NCBI GenBank assembly: GCA_026874595.1
Contig: CM049317.1
Span: 29,694,901-29,758,900 of the forward strand
Length of the DNA: 64,000 nt
Source of the DNA: Sipunculus nudus
Taxonomy: Eukaryota; Annelida; Sipuncula; Golfingiida; Sipunculidae
Reading direction: 5' to 3'
The notes beneath the pieces are model-generated. The model saw only the letters and a program-made list of their open reading frames with translations. It had not been told where the DNA came from and did no database searches. Both the position numbers and the translations under genes were made by a program. Of the stretch, positions 11,429 to 23,889 are shown piece by piece. Position 1 is the first letter of the stretch; every line of letters begins with the position of its first letter.

Positions 11429-12395
11429 TGTTTAAATGAAATCTACCTTGATCGGTGTACATCTGTAAAAAAAAATTACCAATGATAAAGACGCCTCTAG
11501 AAATGTATTCGTAATGTTGAGAGTGAACCTTCACTTTAGGACACGACAATAACATGATTTGGAAAGTGACGATGATTGATCTACAACGTTAGTTTCATCT
11601 TAATCTTTTGAGTTATTTTCAAGAAATCATGATGGACACCAATTTTAATATAAAGCACTTCATCAGAAATGACGTTATATATATATATAATAAAGATATC
11701 ATAATCAGTTTTTTATTGTCTGTTTCTATTTACTTAATATCCAGCATAAATGCAGAACATAACAGATATGTTGCATATTAACATGTAAAAATCGTTTAAA
11801 CTTCAGAGCTTTTATTCTGAAAATGATGTACAAAGTAAAAATGGAGCGTATCATCATGAAGTATCGGTATCTAATTGAGTGTATTGCAACAGGTATTGTA
11901 CCTGAATAGGCAGACCGATACCAAGCCCTACTATACAGGTTGTACTAGAGAAGAAACAGATAAGGGCACCAGGTTTCAGTCACCCCTGAAAAGTTGTTTG
12001 AAATATTTTATCTATCAAATATGAGGACAAAGCATGAGTAATTACCTTGACAATAAATCCTAGAGATGGTGAACTATATTTTGTCTGATTTTACCTTTTA
12101 CATCAAGTGTTCAAACTCTTCCGAAAAAAAAAGACGGAAACACCTGCTGCATTAAATTTGACGATAAAATATACAGTACTTCAAAGGTTATAGGGGGTCA
12201 TTATAATGTTGTATTTCTGCAGATTTGAACTTCAAAATCATGCGCAAACTTTCCACTTTTCAAAATTCTCCGATAATATGGCATAATTGTAAATGTGTAA
12301 TCTCGTTGAACCTCACTGATTCGCTCTTATATCTTAATGACAGGTTATGACTTCCGGTTTATTTCTAACCCCGTGCATATAAAACCTTAAAAAAC
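11429..12395. other. 3' flank of the IgGFc/TSP1 gene
   Basis: Probable 3' UTR and intergenic sequence. No coding signal is seen before the BEL/Pao remnant begins. Confidence 0.4.
11689..11694 (+). terminator. Candidate polyadenylation signal AATAAA
   Basis: A canonical AATAAA lies about 400 bp after the proposed stop codon in an AT-rich 3' region. AATAAA is common by chance in such sequence, so the assignment rests only on position. Confidence 0.35.
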
Positions 12396-12743
12396 CTATA
12401 AAGCCACGATAGCTTTGTGTAATTCTCTCTGTGCTCCCACAAAATTATATCCGTTGTCATATCGGGTCTCCTTGACTGCTCCCCTCCTGGCAATGACGCT
12501 CATGAGCGCATGAATAAAGGATTCAGTATCCAAGGAATTTGATGATTCTATATGAATGGCTCTACTCCCCAAGCATGTGAACAGTGCGCCGTGTCGTTTG
12601 ACTTTTCTGCGCTCTTTTATGAAGAAATGTCCATAGAAGTCAACTCCGGTGTAGAGGAAAAGTGGGACAGGATTAAGTCGATCTGGGGGAAGACCTGCAG
12701 GTTTCTGCTCACAGACAGGTTTGGTTTGGCAACTAAAGGACAC
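12396..12743 (-). pseudogene. BEL/Pao integrase core fragment
   Basis: The fragment shows YTGVDFYGHFFIKE (first catalytic Asp), HGALFTCLGSRAIHIE, SLDTESFIHAL and YDNGYNFVGAQREL (second Asp, normally in SDNGTNFVGA). These motifs are diagnostic of BEL/Pao integrases. The upstream zinc-binding part is broken. Confidence 0.85.
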
Positions 12744-13548
12744 AGTGGGTTAACACAAGTCGTACAGCTGCATTTCCATTGATCACCCAGTACCTGTCCC
12801 TTTTATTTATAAACTTGCACATACATGGTTACGATTAGCATGTCCTAACTGTTCATGTGCCGATCTGATGATCAATGTCGTGACAAGACCTATGCGTGGG
12901 AGAATTAAAGGTTGTTTTCTGGCAGGATGGATTTTGTAAGACGTTCGCCTACTCTGATGTCATGATCCAAGAATCGGTACGTCAGCTTTTGTTTGAAACT
13001 GTGTTTCTGATTGCTCGGCCTCGTTGACTTTGGGGCTTATTTTGCTTCAGATGCTCAATCTCAGAAGCAAAATGCTTCTGCTGTATGTATTTCTAAACTG
13101 AGAGCTCTGCTTTATCCATCTCAGCCACAGTTACATGAATACTTTCTGCTTGTTTGTTTGACCCAAAAGAGGTTTGTTTGGTTTCTTATATATCTTACGA
13201 AGTCGCAAAAGATATGCCACTGCCTTTCTTAAATTGTGCCAGCTCGAATAAAGGCTTAACAGTCGATCAAGTGGCTTGCATTTGCTTTTTCCACATATGT
13301 TAAGACTGCGCTGAGAGAATGTTCATATTTGTCACTCTTTGAAAAAATATCCTCAGTAATCTTATCCTACATCAATCCAACATTTTGTGCCTTAAAATCT
13401 GGCTGTTATTTTGCCCCCTGGAGCCATAGTCGGCGGGGTTGTCTGTCATTGTGATGTATCGCCACTGCTATGGGGTTGAAAATTCGCGGATCGTTCCACC
13501 TCTGTTCTCTACAAACACTGGGAATCTCTTCTTCTCATTGTATATGTG

Positions 13549-13734
13549 TTACAAGACTGTTGTGGAATCCGTGTGATACACAATGCAATCTGGTTTGTTG
13601 TCCAGTTCCTGGAGCGTCATTCGGCCCAGATGTACAGAGATTGTGGCTGCTGTGAGCTCTAGATGAGGTATTCTTGTCGGCTTAATGGGCACCAGTCTAG
13701 CCTTTCCAATCAAAAAAGGAAGTATGTATTTCAC
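13549..13734 (-). pseudogene. BEL/Pao RNase H fragment
   Basis: The sequence KARLVPIKPTRIPHLELTAA followed by YHTDSTTVL matches the conserved Pao RNase H stretch. It is interrupted on both sides. Confidence 0.8.
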
Positions 13735-13931
13735 GCTTCATGTTGCAAAATCGTAAATATGCAGCAGAAGCGTATCAAATGGAGCTAGCATCAGAAAACA
13801 GATGGAGTTGAATTGTTCAGACGGTTCCGAATCCATCTGATTTTAAGCATCTGTTAACAGAGACCTCGTTCACCAAATGAAGATCATTTAGCCACTTTTG
13901 CCAGCGTATTGTATACTGCTCTGGAATTCAA

Positions 13932-14147
13932 TCATCCCAATGTAAATCCCTTTCTTTGCAGAGATTTGGCAGTATTTTCTTTGCAGACAATAGGAATGTG
14001 TGCTAGGAACCCTAAGGGGCCAAAGATGGATGACACAGTAGACAGGATTCCTCGTATTGTTTCTGGCTGAGAGTTGGTCATGAATGAGAAGCCAAATGTA
14101 TCCAAAGAGATACACCATTTGATGCCTAAAGCACGTTCAATCGGCAA
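13932..14147 (-). pseudogene. BEL/Pao RT-RNase H connection
   Basis: The frame shows PIERALGIKWCISLDTFGFS and GILSTVSSIFGPLGFLA, the typical segment after the RT palm in BEL/Pao polyproteins (normally ILS..SSIYDPLGFLAP). Confidence 0.8.
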
Positions 14148-14337
14148 TTTGTCATAATCAAGTTTAATAATCTTTATTTATTCTGTACACCCTTTTCCTT
14201 AATTGATTCAAGTACTGATGTGCTGTCCTGCTAAATTTGGCCAAGTGAAACCCCCCTGCTGAGAAAGCAGAGCAAAGGTAATGGACCAGTTTGATAGCCT
14301 CATGTTCACTAGCAGATGATTTCAGGCAGTCGTCTAC

Positions 14338-14767
14338 TCAGAAGTTCCTTGTGATGGTGTAAGACATTAACCTTTGTTGCATTTCTAAGTGCATAATTAC
14401 AAATACTGGGAGAGGAAATAGCACCAAGCAAGTGTGTTTCCATCTGGTACCCATAAAGGTCTGCATCAAGTTCACCACCTGGTCACCACAGAAAGCGCAC
14501 AAAATTACACCGATCAGATTGAACACGCACCTGGTGAGAAATAGCTTCCATGTCGCCTGTAAAGGCTATCTGCTCTTCTCAGAATCTGGGCAGAACCCCT
14601 ATCAAAGAATTTTTCAGATCAGGACCTGGAATCAGGTGACGTTCCTTCGTATGGAGCACTGCAGTCAAAGACCACACGGATTTCGTTTGGCTTCTTTGGG
14701 TACTAGACGCCATGGTGTGGCCGATATCAAACCTTTCCTGGTTCTGGAGACAATGACCTCTCTTCAA
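14338..14767 (-). pseudogene. BEL/Pao reverse transcriptase fragment
   Basis: Frames on the minus strand give LIPGPDLKNSLIGVLPRF and then, after a frame change, FTGDMEAISHQVRV (the first catalytic Asp box), RFLWW, and a SSPSICNYALRNATK segment (the usual SSP..ANFALR box). Several frameshifts are needed to read through. Confidence 0.8.
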
Positions 14768-15123
14768 GTTTTGGGCATAACCCTTGGCTAAGAGCGCTGT
14801 CGGTTACAAAGCATGGTAACATTAGGGTTTCTGAATGGCAATGTTATTCCATAATGGCCATCTGTCAGACGTATTCCTCCTTCAGCTTCATCTAGGAACA
14901 GCTTGTCCTCCTATGACTGCGTTTGCCAGGCAGTGTTGTCGGCCTCTCATTAAAGTCAAGGTTAAACATTTTCAAGACAGACTCATGGCGCAATAACCTC
15001 TTTCATGGGTTTCATTATTCTGACAATGATTCGACTACAGCTTACATTATCAGTCTTTTCAGACACACAAACTCGGCCATTAACTGTCCGCCCGTGATGC
15101 AATTGTGTGGCAAATGGCCCCTC

Positions 15124-15733
15124 TCAATATGCAGATACAATTCTCAAGAGACAATAACTGCCAATGAGCAAGCCAATATCCGTGTGTGGAATATAATTTG
15201 GAATGTTCTTAGCCATAAAACTTAAGTTAGACCACTTACTGGGTAGTTTGGCCCAAGGGATGTGCCGATGGTCTACTGGTATTTCCTTTCTCTGATAAGT
15301 CTTTGGCAGCGGTATGGGATTTCTGTCAGACCAATCTGGAACAATCACAACACTTACTGTAGTTGTTTTGATGCATGACTGGCCATGCATTTTATGTAGA
15401 TGAAGATTAACATCTGTAACATTAGCAGAGAGATTCGTTCTGAGATTATCTGTTATAAAGCATCCGCTACTACCGCTGTCAGAACGAATACATTGAGAAG
15501 ACTTGGGCGTTTCCTTTTTGTCGAACTTTCAAAGTTAGTATTGCATGCAACACAATGGAACCATCATCAATGGCACTGCAATTTTTTTGTCTGAGCATTG
15601 GTCTGCACATGTGTAGCTTCAACCGAAGCATCGTTGGATGGAACTTTGTTTGCTTGAAACAAATCAGCATGTAAAGCTGTGGGATATCCTTTCCCACAAT
15701 ACCTCGCTCCTTTGGAAATGTGGTTATATCCAT
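15124..15733 (-). pseudogene. BEL/Pao aspartic protease region
   Basis: Two overlapping frames give VRQKGNAQVFSMYSF followed, after a stop, by DSGSSGCFI, which corresponds to the D[ST]GS-type active site. Downstream is VSVVIVPDWSDRNPIPLP. This is the gag-protease junction of a Pao element. Confidence 0.65.
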
Positions 15734-15869
15734 AACAACCGAAGCATATCCGCTTTTCTTTCAGGAAGGCCCGTCTGTCATTCAGGTTTTCTTAAGGAAT
15801 TCTTCACAGTTGTCAAAGTCGTGTGATTTCTTGCACAATATACAGGACCTGTTGTAATTGTTGTCCTGC

Positions 15870-16132
15870 TTTACATTTAGGCGCCTGTAACGTTGGCAAA
15901 AGATTCAGTATTTAGCCAATCAGTTCTGGTACAGATGGCAAAGGTTTTATCTGCTTACTTTACAGCAAAGACAGAAATAGAGCAAGTCTACCTGAATTTA
16001 ACAGTTGGAGATACTGTATTGATAAGGGAAGACAATATTCCGAGAAACCTGTGGCGTTTTTGTCGAATTTCTACAACAGACCAAGACAGGAAAGGGTATG
16101 TGCGAAGTGTGTTACTCAGAACTCGGGATTGA
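15870..16132 (+). pseudogene. Inverted BEL/Pao integrase C-terminal domain (DUF5641-like)
   Basis: The plus-strand frame contains AKTEIEQVYLNLTVGDTVLI, REDNIPRNLW and RKGYVRSVLLRT, the C-terminal domain that ends BEL/Pao polyproteins. The rest of the element is on the minus strand and would place this domain below 12396. The fragment is therefore inverted and relocated, or comes from a second copy. A purine tract (aaaaaggggg, about 16334-16343) follows at the position where a polypurine tract would precede a 3' LTR. Confidence 0.75.
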
Positions 16133-17329
16133 AGATCAGAGTAGCCACAGAATGATGTTTTTTAATTATTCATGTTGCCTTTACTACACTGGTCTTAATA
16201 ACATAAATATTACTTGTTATAATGATGATGTTATCGGGGATAGTTATTCTAAGTGCCAATGCATTAAAGACCATGTGTGTAAATGCACAAATCAAAATAC
16301 GCTTTGTTTATTTAATATTAATTATTGTATTTAAAAAGGGGGTAAAATAATAATTTCATGAAAGACTGTGTTGATGCTTGGCTCTGGGGCCCAATGAAGC
16401 GTGAAACTGTGACACTCCCGCTTGTGTTTTAGAGGCTGTTTAATTAAATGATGTTTATGTCAGAGGTCAATGGTAATTGTAGGGCACTTGACACTGATGT
16501 CACTTCCTGTTTTCACAACTGAACAAATTGGTAACGTGGTGTAGTAGTTATGCATTCAGGCCACACAGAATTATGTGTAATATATTTCATTTATTACCAA
16601 AAAAAAATATTGTCTAATGTTAAATATTAACTATTAACACCCGGAGAGTCTTTTTCTGTTTAACTGGTGGAAGATATGTCTTTCCAATGTAAAATTCTAG
16701 AAAAATACTTGTCAAGAACCATTACCACCAACGGTGTATAAAACCCGCAATGTTACTGAATATGCCAGCTCGTTACTTAATATAACAGTAGCATCAATAA
16801 TATATTTTATCTTATTTGTAATCCATTTCTTCATTCTTATTGTGCTATGCATGTTCAATGTTAAAACAGTACTTTCATATGGACCTATGGACCTTATATA
16901 TGGATTTAGTGTTACAGTGTATACACTAGTATGTTTCACTTTTTTTCAATTTTCAAACGAGATTTATTTGTGATAACGATTCCATGCACCAAGCAATCTC
17001 TGTGTTGATCTCTGTGAAAACAGAAGTAGTGAGACGAACATTAGTCACTTTATACTGCACCTAAATTGTGCGCTGCGTGTCCAATTGCTGACATTTTCTA
17101 TGCTGGCTGAAAAGAATATTTGTCACTTGTTTTTCCCCTATTTAATGAGGACTCACAGCTTCAAAGTTGCTTCGCTCAAGTACACAACTTGACTTTTTCC
17201 ATTAAGCACAAATATGTCAAACATAATAATTTGGTATCATGTTTGTGTTACATTTGCAAACCCAAAGATTAAAACCCACCACAATGCATTACAAAAACGA
17301 CATCTGGTTCAAAACTTTGCACATGTAGT
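16133..17329. other. Possible LTR remnant and non-coding DNA
   Basis: Sequence after the polypurine-like tract could be remnant LTR, but no second copy is recognised in the window. No coding region is supported. Confidence 0.3.
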
Positions 17330-17499
17330 CATTTTCCATGTGTACCCTGTAGAAGTTAGGGGTACCCACCGGTATAACCTCCATCCAGGGGCAAGAGCTA
17401 CTGGAGAAAATATAGCCCCTGCTCTCATTTATGCAATCGGTCTGCCAATACCCTACGCGGGATCAAGATCCATTGTGTTATATGAATAGACCCTGTAGA

Positions 17500-18000
17500 T
17501 AATATTGGATTCACGTGTACTTGACCTAAATGCTTGCCTAGATAGGGACCTAGTCGCATTGTCATTACAGTGAGCAACATAATAATATTTATAAACAGTA
17601 TTTCTAAAGCGCCGTATTCATATCCTAAAAAACATGCTCTAAGGCGCTGTACAATACATAAAAATGTCTCTACTAAAATCATACAATACTACAAGAAGAC
17701 ATATCATCAATTAAAATAAGCTTGCTTAAAAAGTTAAGTCTTAATTAAAAATATCTTAAAAGCGAAAAACCAGAGTTCATCTCTAATGTGACTAGGAAGT
17801 CCATCCCATAATATAGGAGCTGCAGTTCTTAAGGAAGGTTGGTGTCGCTCGACTAATTCACCGATATACGCTGGTGCAAGTGCATGTGGTGACTTAAAAG
17901 TATATTATAAAACCTTAAATGCAACCTATATTCCACGGGTAGCCAATGAAGGCCAATAAGGACACGTGACATGTGACCCTCGACCTATTGGCTCTCACTT
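17500..18000 (-). repeat. Old interspersed repeat of a widespread animal type
   Basis: The segment holds the phrases aaagcgccgta, ctctaaggcgctgtacaat, ggagctgcagttcttaagg, ggtgcaagtgcatgtggtg and cgggtagccaatgaaggcc in series. From general knowledge, phrases of this type occur in interspersed repeats of fishes and marine invertebrates. Class and orientation are uncertain. Confidence 0.4.
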
Positions 18001-21000
18001 GTTATGACGGCATACTGTTGTGGATACCCCTCTGAACCCCTCCTACATTTCTGTCAAGTGATCGTGTTGCATAATGTTGAATTAAATGGGAAAAGCATAA
18101 GCAAGTATCACTGGATAATCACATTTCATATTCATACATCTTAACAATTCCGGAAACAGGTGTATTATGTATAATATCACTATGCGAGAAGTTGCATGAG
18201 TTTTTGTGTACCTTTATACAACACCGTGTCATGAATATTTCACTGCAAAATAGATCCACAGGTTTGCCAGAAAATAAATTAGGTTTAGCCGACAAATACT
18301 TTATGTTGTTTATTTTAGGAATGGATGTTGTCGATACAGGCTCGGTATTTACACCATTTACTTAAATAATTTAATATACAATTCTTTGGCCAAAGAGTTC
18401 GGTTTCCATGCACGTAAATGGTTTTGGTAAGAAATCATGACATTTAAAAGAAAAAGAAAAACACTTGCCTGAAAGTAAGCAAAAAAATGCTAGCATGATA
18501 ACGATTGTAATTGGGCGAAGTCCCAGAAACAATCGTTCTGCGGAATCGCCACCTTTATTGTGAATGAGCATCAAGTCCGTACGTGGTATTAAAGTCAGCT
18601 AACCACCTGCCTTATCTGTAGATTTCATGTAAATTTCGAGTTACTCCGTATATACATATTAATGAAATATAGGTAATTCCTGCTAAGACAATTAAAAATT
18701 AAGTTCATTAAATGCGGCGTGACTAATGTACGATCTATATATATATACGTATATAATGAAAATAACCATTTAAATTATATCACCAAATGAATGAATTTAT
18801 AACGTTACTCCTTTTTATAATTTACGTAGGGGTATCGCTTAATAACAAAAGGCAGAGGTAACCCCCACGAGAAGAGGTAACCCCCACCTCCAACAGTGAC
18901 ACCCACCCCACTGGGAGAAATTTTATATATTTTTGTAGTTAATTTTGTGGAATTTTTAAAGATACTCAGTGAAAACAATGATCTATTCCTTTAAAAAATA
19001 ATGGATACGCACTTTCTCAACAATTTTTTGGATATTGGAAAATGGACAAGAGCAGACAGTACCAATGTGACTCCAGAGCCCCCTACAGGAGACGTGGGAC
19101 ACTAAAGCGTTGGACCGTCGACGGCAACCGGGCGAAGCCACTTCCAGCGTGAAAAATGATTTCCTGGACGGCGGAGTAATAATTATCAGTTAAATTCAGG
19201 TTTGTCAGTGCATAGCTTAGTACAAATTAGCGAGAACAAGTTCTTATTGTCAGTGAGTGTGTGTGAGCGCATCTGTCAACGCCTTTTAAGAGTTCTTGTG
19301 TGGGCGTGATATTGAGCGATAATGAAGGTAAATTCAGCGACCCATGGACTGTCAAAACATAATATTGTCAAGATCCTTGTAACAAATACGGCGTTTTTGG
19401 GGTAAACAATGAACGTGTCGAGATGCAAACTGACCAAAGATCAGTGTCTAATATCATGATCTCTGCCAACGGTAAAAGAAAGTACATTAATTCATTGCTA
19501 ATTCCACAGATAGTATCACTCTCTAGTACAATGCTGTGGACTGAGTGTAGAAGCATGTCACAAAAAGCTTAAAAAAAATAACCCTCTGTCATTTGTTTAC
19601 TGCCTGCTACTAAAGCGTACTCCGTCTCGCGCTTTGCGCAGACAAGGTGGAGTCAATGATTTATTTGTAAACCCTAACCCTTAAAATACACCATCTATTC
19701 GTGGGATAGCCGAGAGATCGGTATCCATACAAATGCCTTGAGGGCGCAACACAACATATGTGTATGACGTAGGCAGGACATGTGCACATAAGCCAAATGG
19801 TGTAAACAAGTAGAAGGAATCATGACAGATACGAGCGTGTTGAATTGCATGAAGAAAGGATAAATTATACATTATTACAGGCTAAGATATAAGTGAAAAG
19901 GCTACAGGATACAATTAACGTACAGAGGAGTAAGTTTGATCTATCATAGGAACACTTGACAAATATCCGTTGTGTATAAAGGAGTCCTGACCGGTAGGTA
20001 CTGATTGTAAGGTCACACCAATGCGATTAGTATTACTTTATATTAATGGCAGTCTATTTTCAGTATTTTTATATTTTAATAAGGATTGCCACTCAAAGAC
20101 TCAAAAGGCACTATGTTCCATAACCTGTGACTTTTGTTCATTCATAATGATTTCTACAATATTATTTTGCAGAAATGCATACAAGGGATATTAAATAAAA
20201 CAGAGTGCTTTGTGCAACAGGGGTCTGACCTCCAGGTTAGCTTTCATAACCAGCGTGAAGTAACGGTACTACAAACATAGATCTATATGTTCATACTCAT
20301 GGTGACCAAGCATTAGGCTGCTACAGTTGCAAATGTTTGTCTCAGCGGTTGAAAATGTTTGTTGAGCTGTTGGGGTTGCAAGCTTTCATGGCATTCAGGT
20401 GACATTCCCATTCAATTGAATTACTAACTGTTTTCTTTGTGATACAAGAATTATAGTGTTACACATAAAGTCACTCTTGCTTGTTCCTGATCCCTATAGT
20501 CAATGTATCATGATTGTGATTACTGATTAGTGTTAATTAAGTCAATCTTAGAACCCCCCCCCCCCCCCTTTGCTTAGTGAAGCAGGTCCCTTTTTGTGAC
20601 AAGGTGCAGGTACCCCGGTTGCTTTAGTGTACTTGAGTTTGGCTTGTCATGTGGAGGTTTGCAGGAAGGATATTCCTAATAAACACTTAAAATGGAGTTA
20701 AGTGAAAAATTATATACATGTAAAAAAATAAAAAATTAAAAGTCACATGGGAAACATATACAGTCCACAAACAATATATATCAGGTTAATACCCATATGC
20801 CATATATGTATTAGAACAATAAGTGTACCTGGAAGCTGGTATGCAAATTATCCATTAAATATTAGACTAGGAGAAAATTGATGAGACTTTGGATATAAGT
20901 CATAATTACTAGTAGCCTATACTGATTGGCCTTAATCAGTGTTATGTACTTGCAGATACGTTTCACGGTAATGCATTTTCATTGGCACAGACATATTTGT

Positions 21001-21300
21001 AGGTTTGTGGACTGATAATATGGTACCTGCTTGTTTCAGGTTAACATTGTGACAAGGACAGCTGATTACCACGGTAACTGACCAAGGAAACACCCACACG
21101 GGACCAGTTCTTCACATGCCTCTTTTGGTAGGTTAGGTCCAGTTTGTCACCCTGCTAAAATCCTAAGTTGTCATTCCTTTTTATTAAATATTTTTTTGAT
21201 GGAGGTTACTGCCTTCTTTTTTTTTGTTAATGCTAACTTAACTACGTATATGTACATCTGCAGGATTCCATTCCGGTTTCAGACTGTGACAGTGCAGTAT
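18001..21300. other. Non-coding region
   Basis: No exon or transposase was recognised. A short homopolymer C tract lies at about 20552-20568. A modestly CpG-richer block lies near 19085-19170. It might be a remote 5' exon or promoter of the STRAD gene, but nothing in the sequence proves this. Confidence 0.35.
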
Positions 21301-21319
21301 CACACACTTCCTCTTATTT

Positions 21320-21600
21320 TACATAATGCCATCAACCAAGCCCAGTGACTACTGCATTGTTGGTCCTTATGTTCATAAACTACCCCATTCCTGGGTCTTA
21401 ACACCGAGGAAACCTGGAGAGGTGAATGAAACATGGCTGTTGGGCAAGCCCTTCCCATTAAGCCTGCTAACTGGTTGGGAGCTCAACTTGGTTGGGGGCG
21501 GACCTTGAAAAATCTCACCACCCCTGCTGAGATTAGAACACACAATCTTTGAGTCCTGTGCTCCATCCCTGAGCTACAGAAGCTCAGAAGAGCTACAGAA
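21320..21600 (-). mobile_element. tRNA-derived SINE
   Basis: On the minus strand a tRNA-like head reads TGTAGCTCAGGGATGGAGCA (A box, about 21560-21577). About 20 bases later comes GTGTGTTCTAATCTC (B box, 21529-21543). This is the internal pol III promoter layout. The body continues down in coordinate with a G/C-rich tail region. It cannot fold as a complete tRNA and diverges at the acceptor stem, so a SINE rather than a tRNA gene is the better call. Confidence 0.6.
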
Positions 21601-23090
21601 GATTGAGTTGCCCTTCCTTCCTAGTTCATATTCTCCTTATTCTGGGAGAAGCATTGTTTAATGGGTCACCCGAAACACCTTGCACGGCTTGAAATAACAC
21701 CTTTCTGCCTGCCTCAAACAGGCAAACGTGCACAGAAAGGCATTTTTCATTTTGTACCAATCCGTTGTAAAGGAGAACATCTAGATGTTTTCCACATTAG
21801 TAGCTGATAGTAACAAGCATGACGAAAAAAAAAAATTACAGGTGGTGTTCCACTGACTTGTATTTTCCAATAAAATGGTCTATAGTTTCTTTTACTTTTC
21901 AACTTTATCCTATATTTTTCTGTTTTTTCCATGCATAATTGTGTTTCTGATACAACAGGCTTACTATTTAAACCATTCAGTTCTTTTTGCATGCTATTGT
22001 GCATGTAGGATGGCATGTAAGATTGCTGAATTAGGTTTACACCTAGCAAAGTGTGACGGAAAGTTTGATATATATGGTGGTAGGATGCATCTTAAGAGGA
22101 AAGGCAAACCTTTCTATGGAAAGGCAAACCTATATTAATGACTTTCTGTTGAAAAGGTGAAAATTTCAAGGTATTTTGATCCCTGCTTGGGTTTTTGGTA
22201 CCTGTGGTGAAAAACTCATTTAAATTTTAAAAATTGGGAAAATTTGCATCAATTGGTAAATTATTTTGTTCACTATGTCAGTGCAGTATTATGCCAATGC
22301 TTAGTAATATTAAAAGTAAACGAGTATTTTGTACACAAGGCACAACTTTAAAATTGCTCAGCTTGATTGTTACCTGCCACCAGGGGGCAGCAAGATAGCT
22401 GGCATAAATGGCTGATGGGAAACAACTGCAACATGAAACACTCTCATTTATCTTTATTTCATAAAATTATGATACAAAATTGCATAAATATATTCAACAG
22501 ATGATTATATAGCAAATTGTTGTTACTTTTTGGCCCCAGATTTAAAGCTATTACACAGGTGAATTAAATTATCTTTGTATAAGAAATCATTTTTTTTATT
22601 ATTATAGGCCATTACTGATCTACCTTTCTCAGTTCTCCTTCATGTTTGACACCCAAGAAATTTTGATGAAATCTATGAAAAATCAAATTTATGGTATTGA
22701 TGACCTACTTTAGGTGGAGTATGCAAAAAAACTCAGTTTCAGAACTTAACATAGATCATTTATAAGATATATTTGTGTAAGTAGCAACAGCTGAGCTAAA
22801 AACTCCCAGCAAGAAATTCTTGACAGCCTGACTTTTAAGATGTCTCCATTGTATCAATTTATCTAAGACTTGAATATAGAATTGTCAGTCAATGTCGGGC
22901 CACAACATGGTGAGTACCACAAGATATTCCACATCAGTTCAGCACCATTTCTCATTTGTCACTTGTGTTTAATTTATTATATATTAAGGATTTTCTTTTC
23001 CATCACTCTTCAGACTGAATTGTTTTCACCTGATCTGATTTAAAATCTAAATAGCATGTTGTCACTGTCAAAAACAGGACATGTTTTTCA
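21601..23090. other. Non-coding region with one CTCF-like site
   Basis: AT-rich, with no supported coding region or element ends apart from the CTCF-like word annotated separately. Confidence 0.35.
22377..22390 (+). promoter_or_regulatory. CTCF-like core motif
   Basis: CCACCAGGGGGCAG closely matches the known bilaterian CTCF core. It is striking in AT-rich surroundings. A single match is weak evidence of binding. Confidence 0.35.
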
Positions 23091-23094
23091 AAAG

Positions 23095-23473
23095 TTATTA
23101 TACACCTGTTAATGACTGGATGTATTATGGTATACCAAACTTCCATCTGTCTTGCCATCCGTTGACTTTTAGTGTTGCTGTGATTACTTATCAAGCTTTG
23201 GTGGATCTTCACCAAACTCACCATAACTACTACCCAACAGATTATCTCACCCGAGTTGATTATGGGCAATATCCAGGTATATTTAATAAGGTCAGAGGTC
23301 ACTAGGCTACTTTGTGGTGACACCACAATAACTTATGAGGAATACAATGGATTTAGGTAAAACTTTATAGAAATATTAATCAATAAAATATCTTGCCTAT
23401 GTTGGATTTCCAGCAAAATCCATGCATATTTAATGAGGTCACAAAATATGCAAAGAGCATATTATGCTCTTGT
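23095..23473 (+). repeat. Repeat family D, copy 1
   Basis: Shares the phrases tattatggtatacc, tcaccaaactcaccataact and ggtcactaggctactttgtgg with copies at about 38.8-39.3 and 40.0-40.5 kb. It ends in a palindrome (AGAGCATATTATGCTCT) followed by TGT, resembling the 3' ends of the other families here. Confidence 0.6.
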
Positions 23474-23475
23474 TT

Positions 23476-23880
23476 TAAGCTCAGCTGACTGTAAGTCAAA
23501 TTAGCTATAGGAATGGTGCTGTGTCTGTCCGGCCATCCCTTAGCAGGGTACAAATTGTACTTGCTGGTCCTAGAAACTTCTTAGTGAACATCCAGGTAGT
23601 TGAATATAAAAACTCCTTGGAAACCTGAAATTATGTCACTGCTACCTATATCCTCCAAGCTATGGGGCTTGTAACTTCCACCAGAATATTAAAAAAATTG
23701 AAGCAAAAGCTCCAATATCTTGATAAGTAACGCATGGATTGTAATGATTCTTGCCTTGAATATTGACCATGATAAGTTATGTCAGTTCCCGAAAAGTGAT
23801 GGTGCCACCTTTTTTTTGTTATTTTAACGAATATCTTTCTATTTTATTTACTATAAAATGACAACAGTCATGTCAGTTTA
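23476..23880 (+). repeat. Family C fragment
   Basis: Begins TAAGCTCAGCTGACTG directly after the D copy and continues with GTCC-type sequence and a GGTACAAATTGTACTTGC segment like the tandem units at 60.2-62.1 kb. Truncated at its 3' side. Confidence 0.55.
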
Positions 23881-23889
23881 AAAACCTGG

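Larger units (their letters stand above)
12396..16132 (-). mobile_element. Degenerate BEL/Pao LTR retrotransposon
   Basis: Pieces of a BEL/Pao polyprotein lie on the minus strand in the order protease (about 15.7-15.1 kb), reverse transcriptase (14.8-14.3), RT-RNase H connection (14.15-13.93), RNase H (13.73-13.55) and integrase core (12.74-12.40). Each is in a different frame with stops, so the copy is dead. The C-terminal integrase domain is found at the opposite end and on the plus strand. No LTR pair could be recognised by eye. Confidence 0.85.

Noticed and set aside
16341-17000. 3' LTR of the BEL/Pao element
   Set aside because: A polypurine-like tract precedes it, but no second LTR copy or clear TG...CA ends were recognised.
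19085-19335. 5' exon or CpG promoter of STRAD ending at a GAAG/GTAAAT donor
   Set aside because: Only local CpG enrichment and a short ATG-AAG before a donor-like site. Nothing links it to the downstream exons.
21529-21580. Functional tRNA gene
   Set aside because: A and B boxes are present but no pairing acceptor or anticodon stem could be drawn. The SINE reading fits better.
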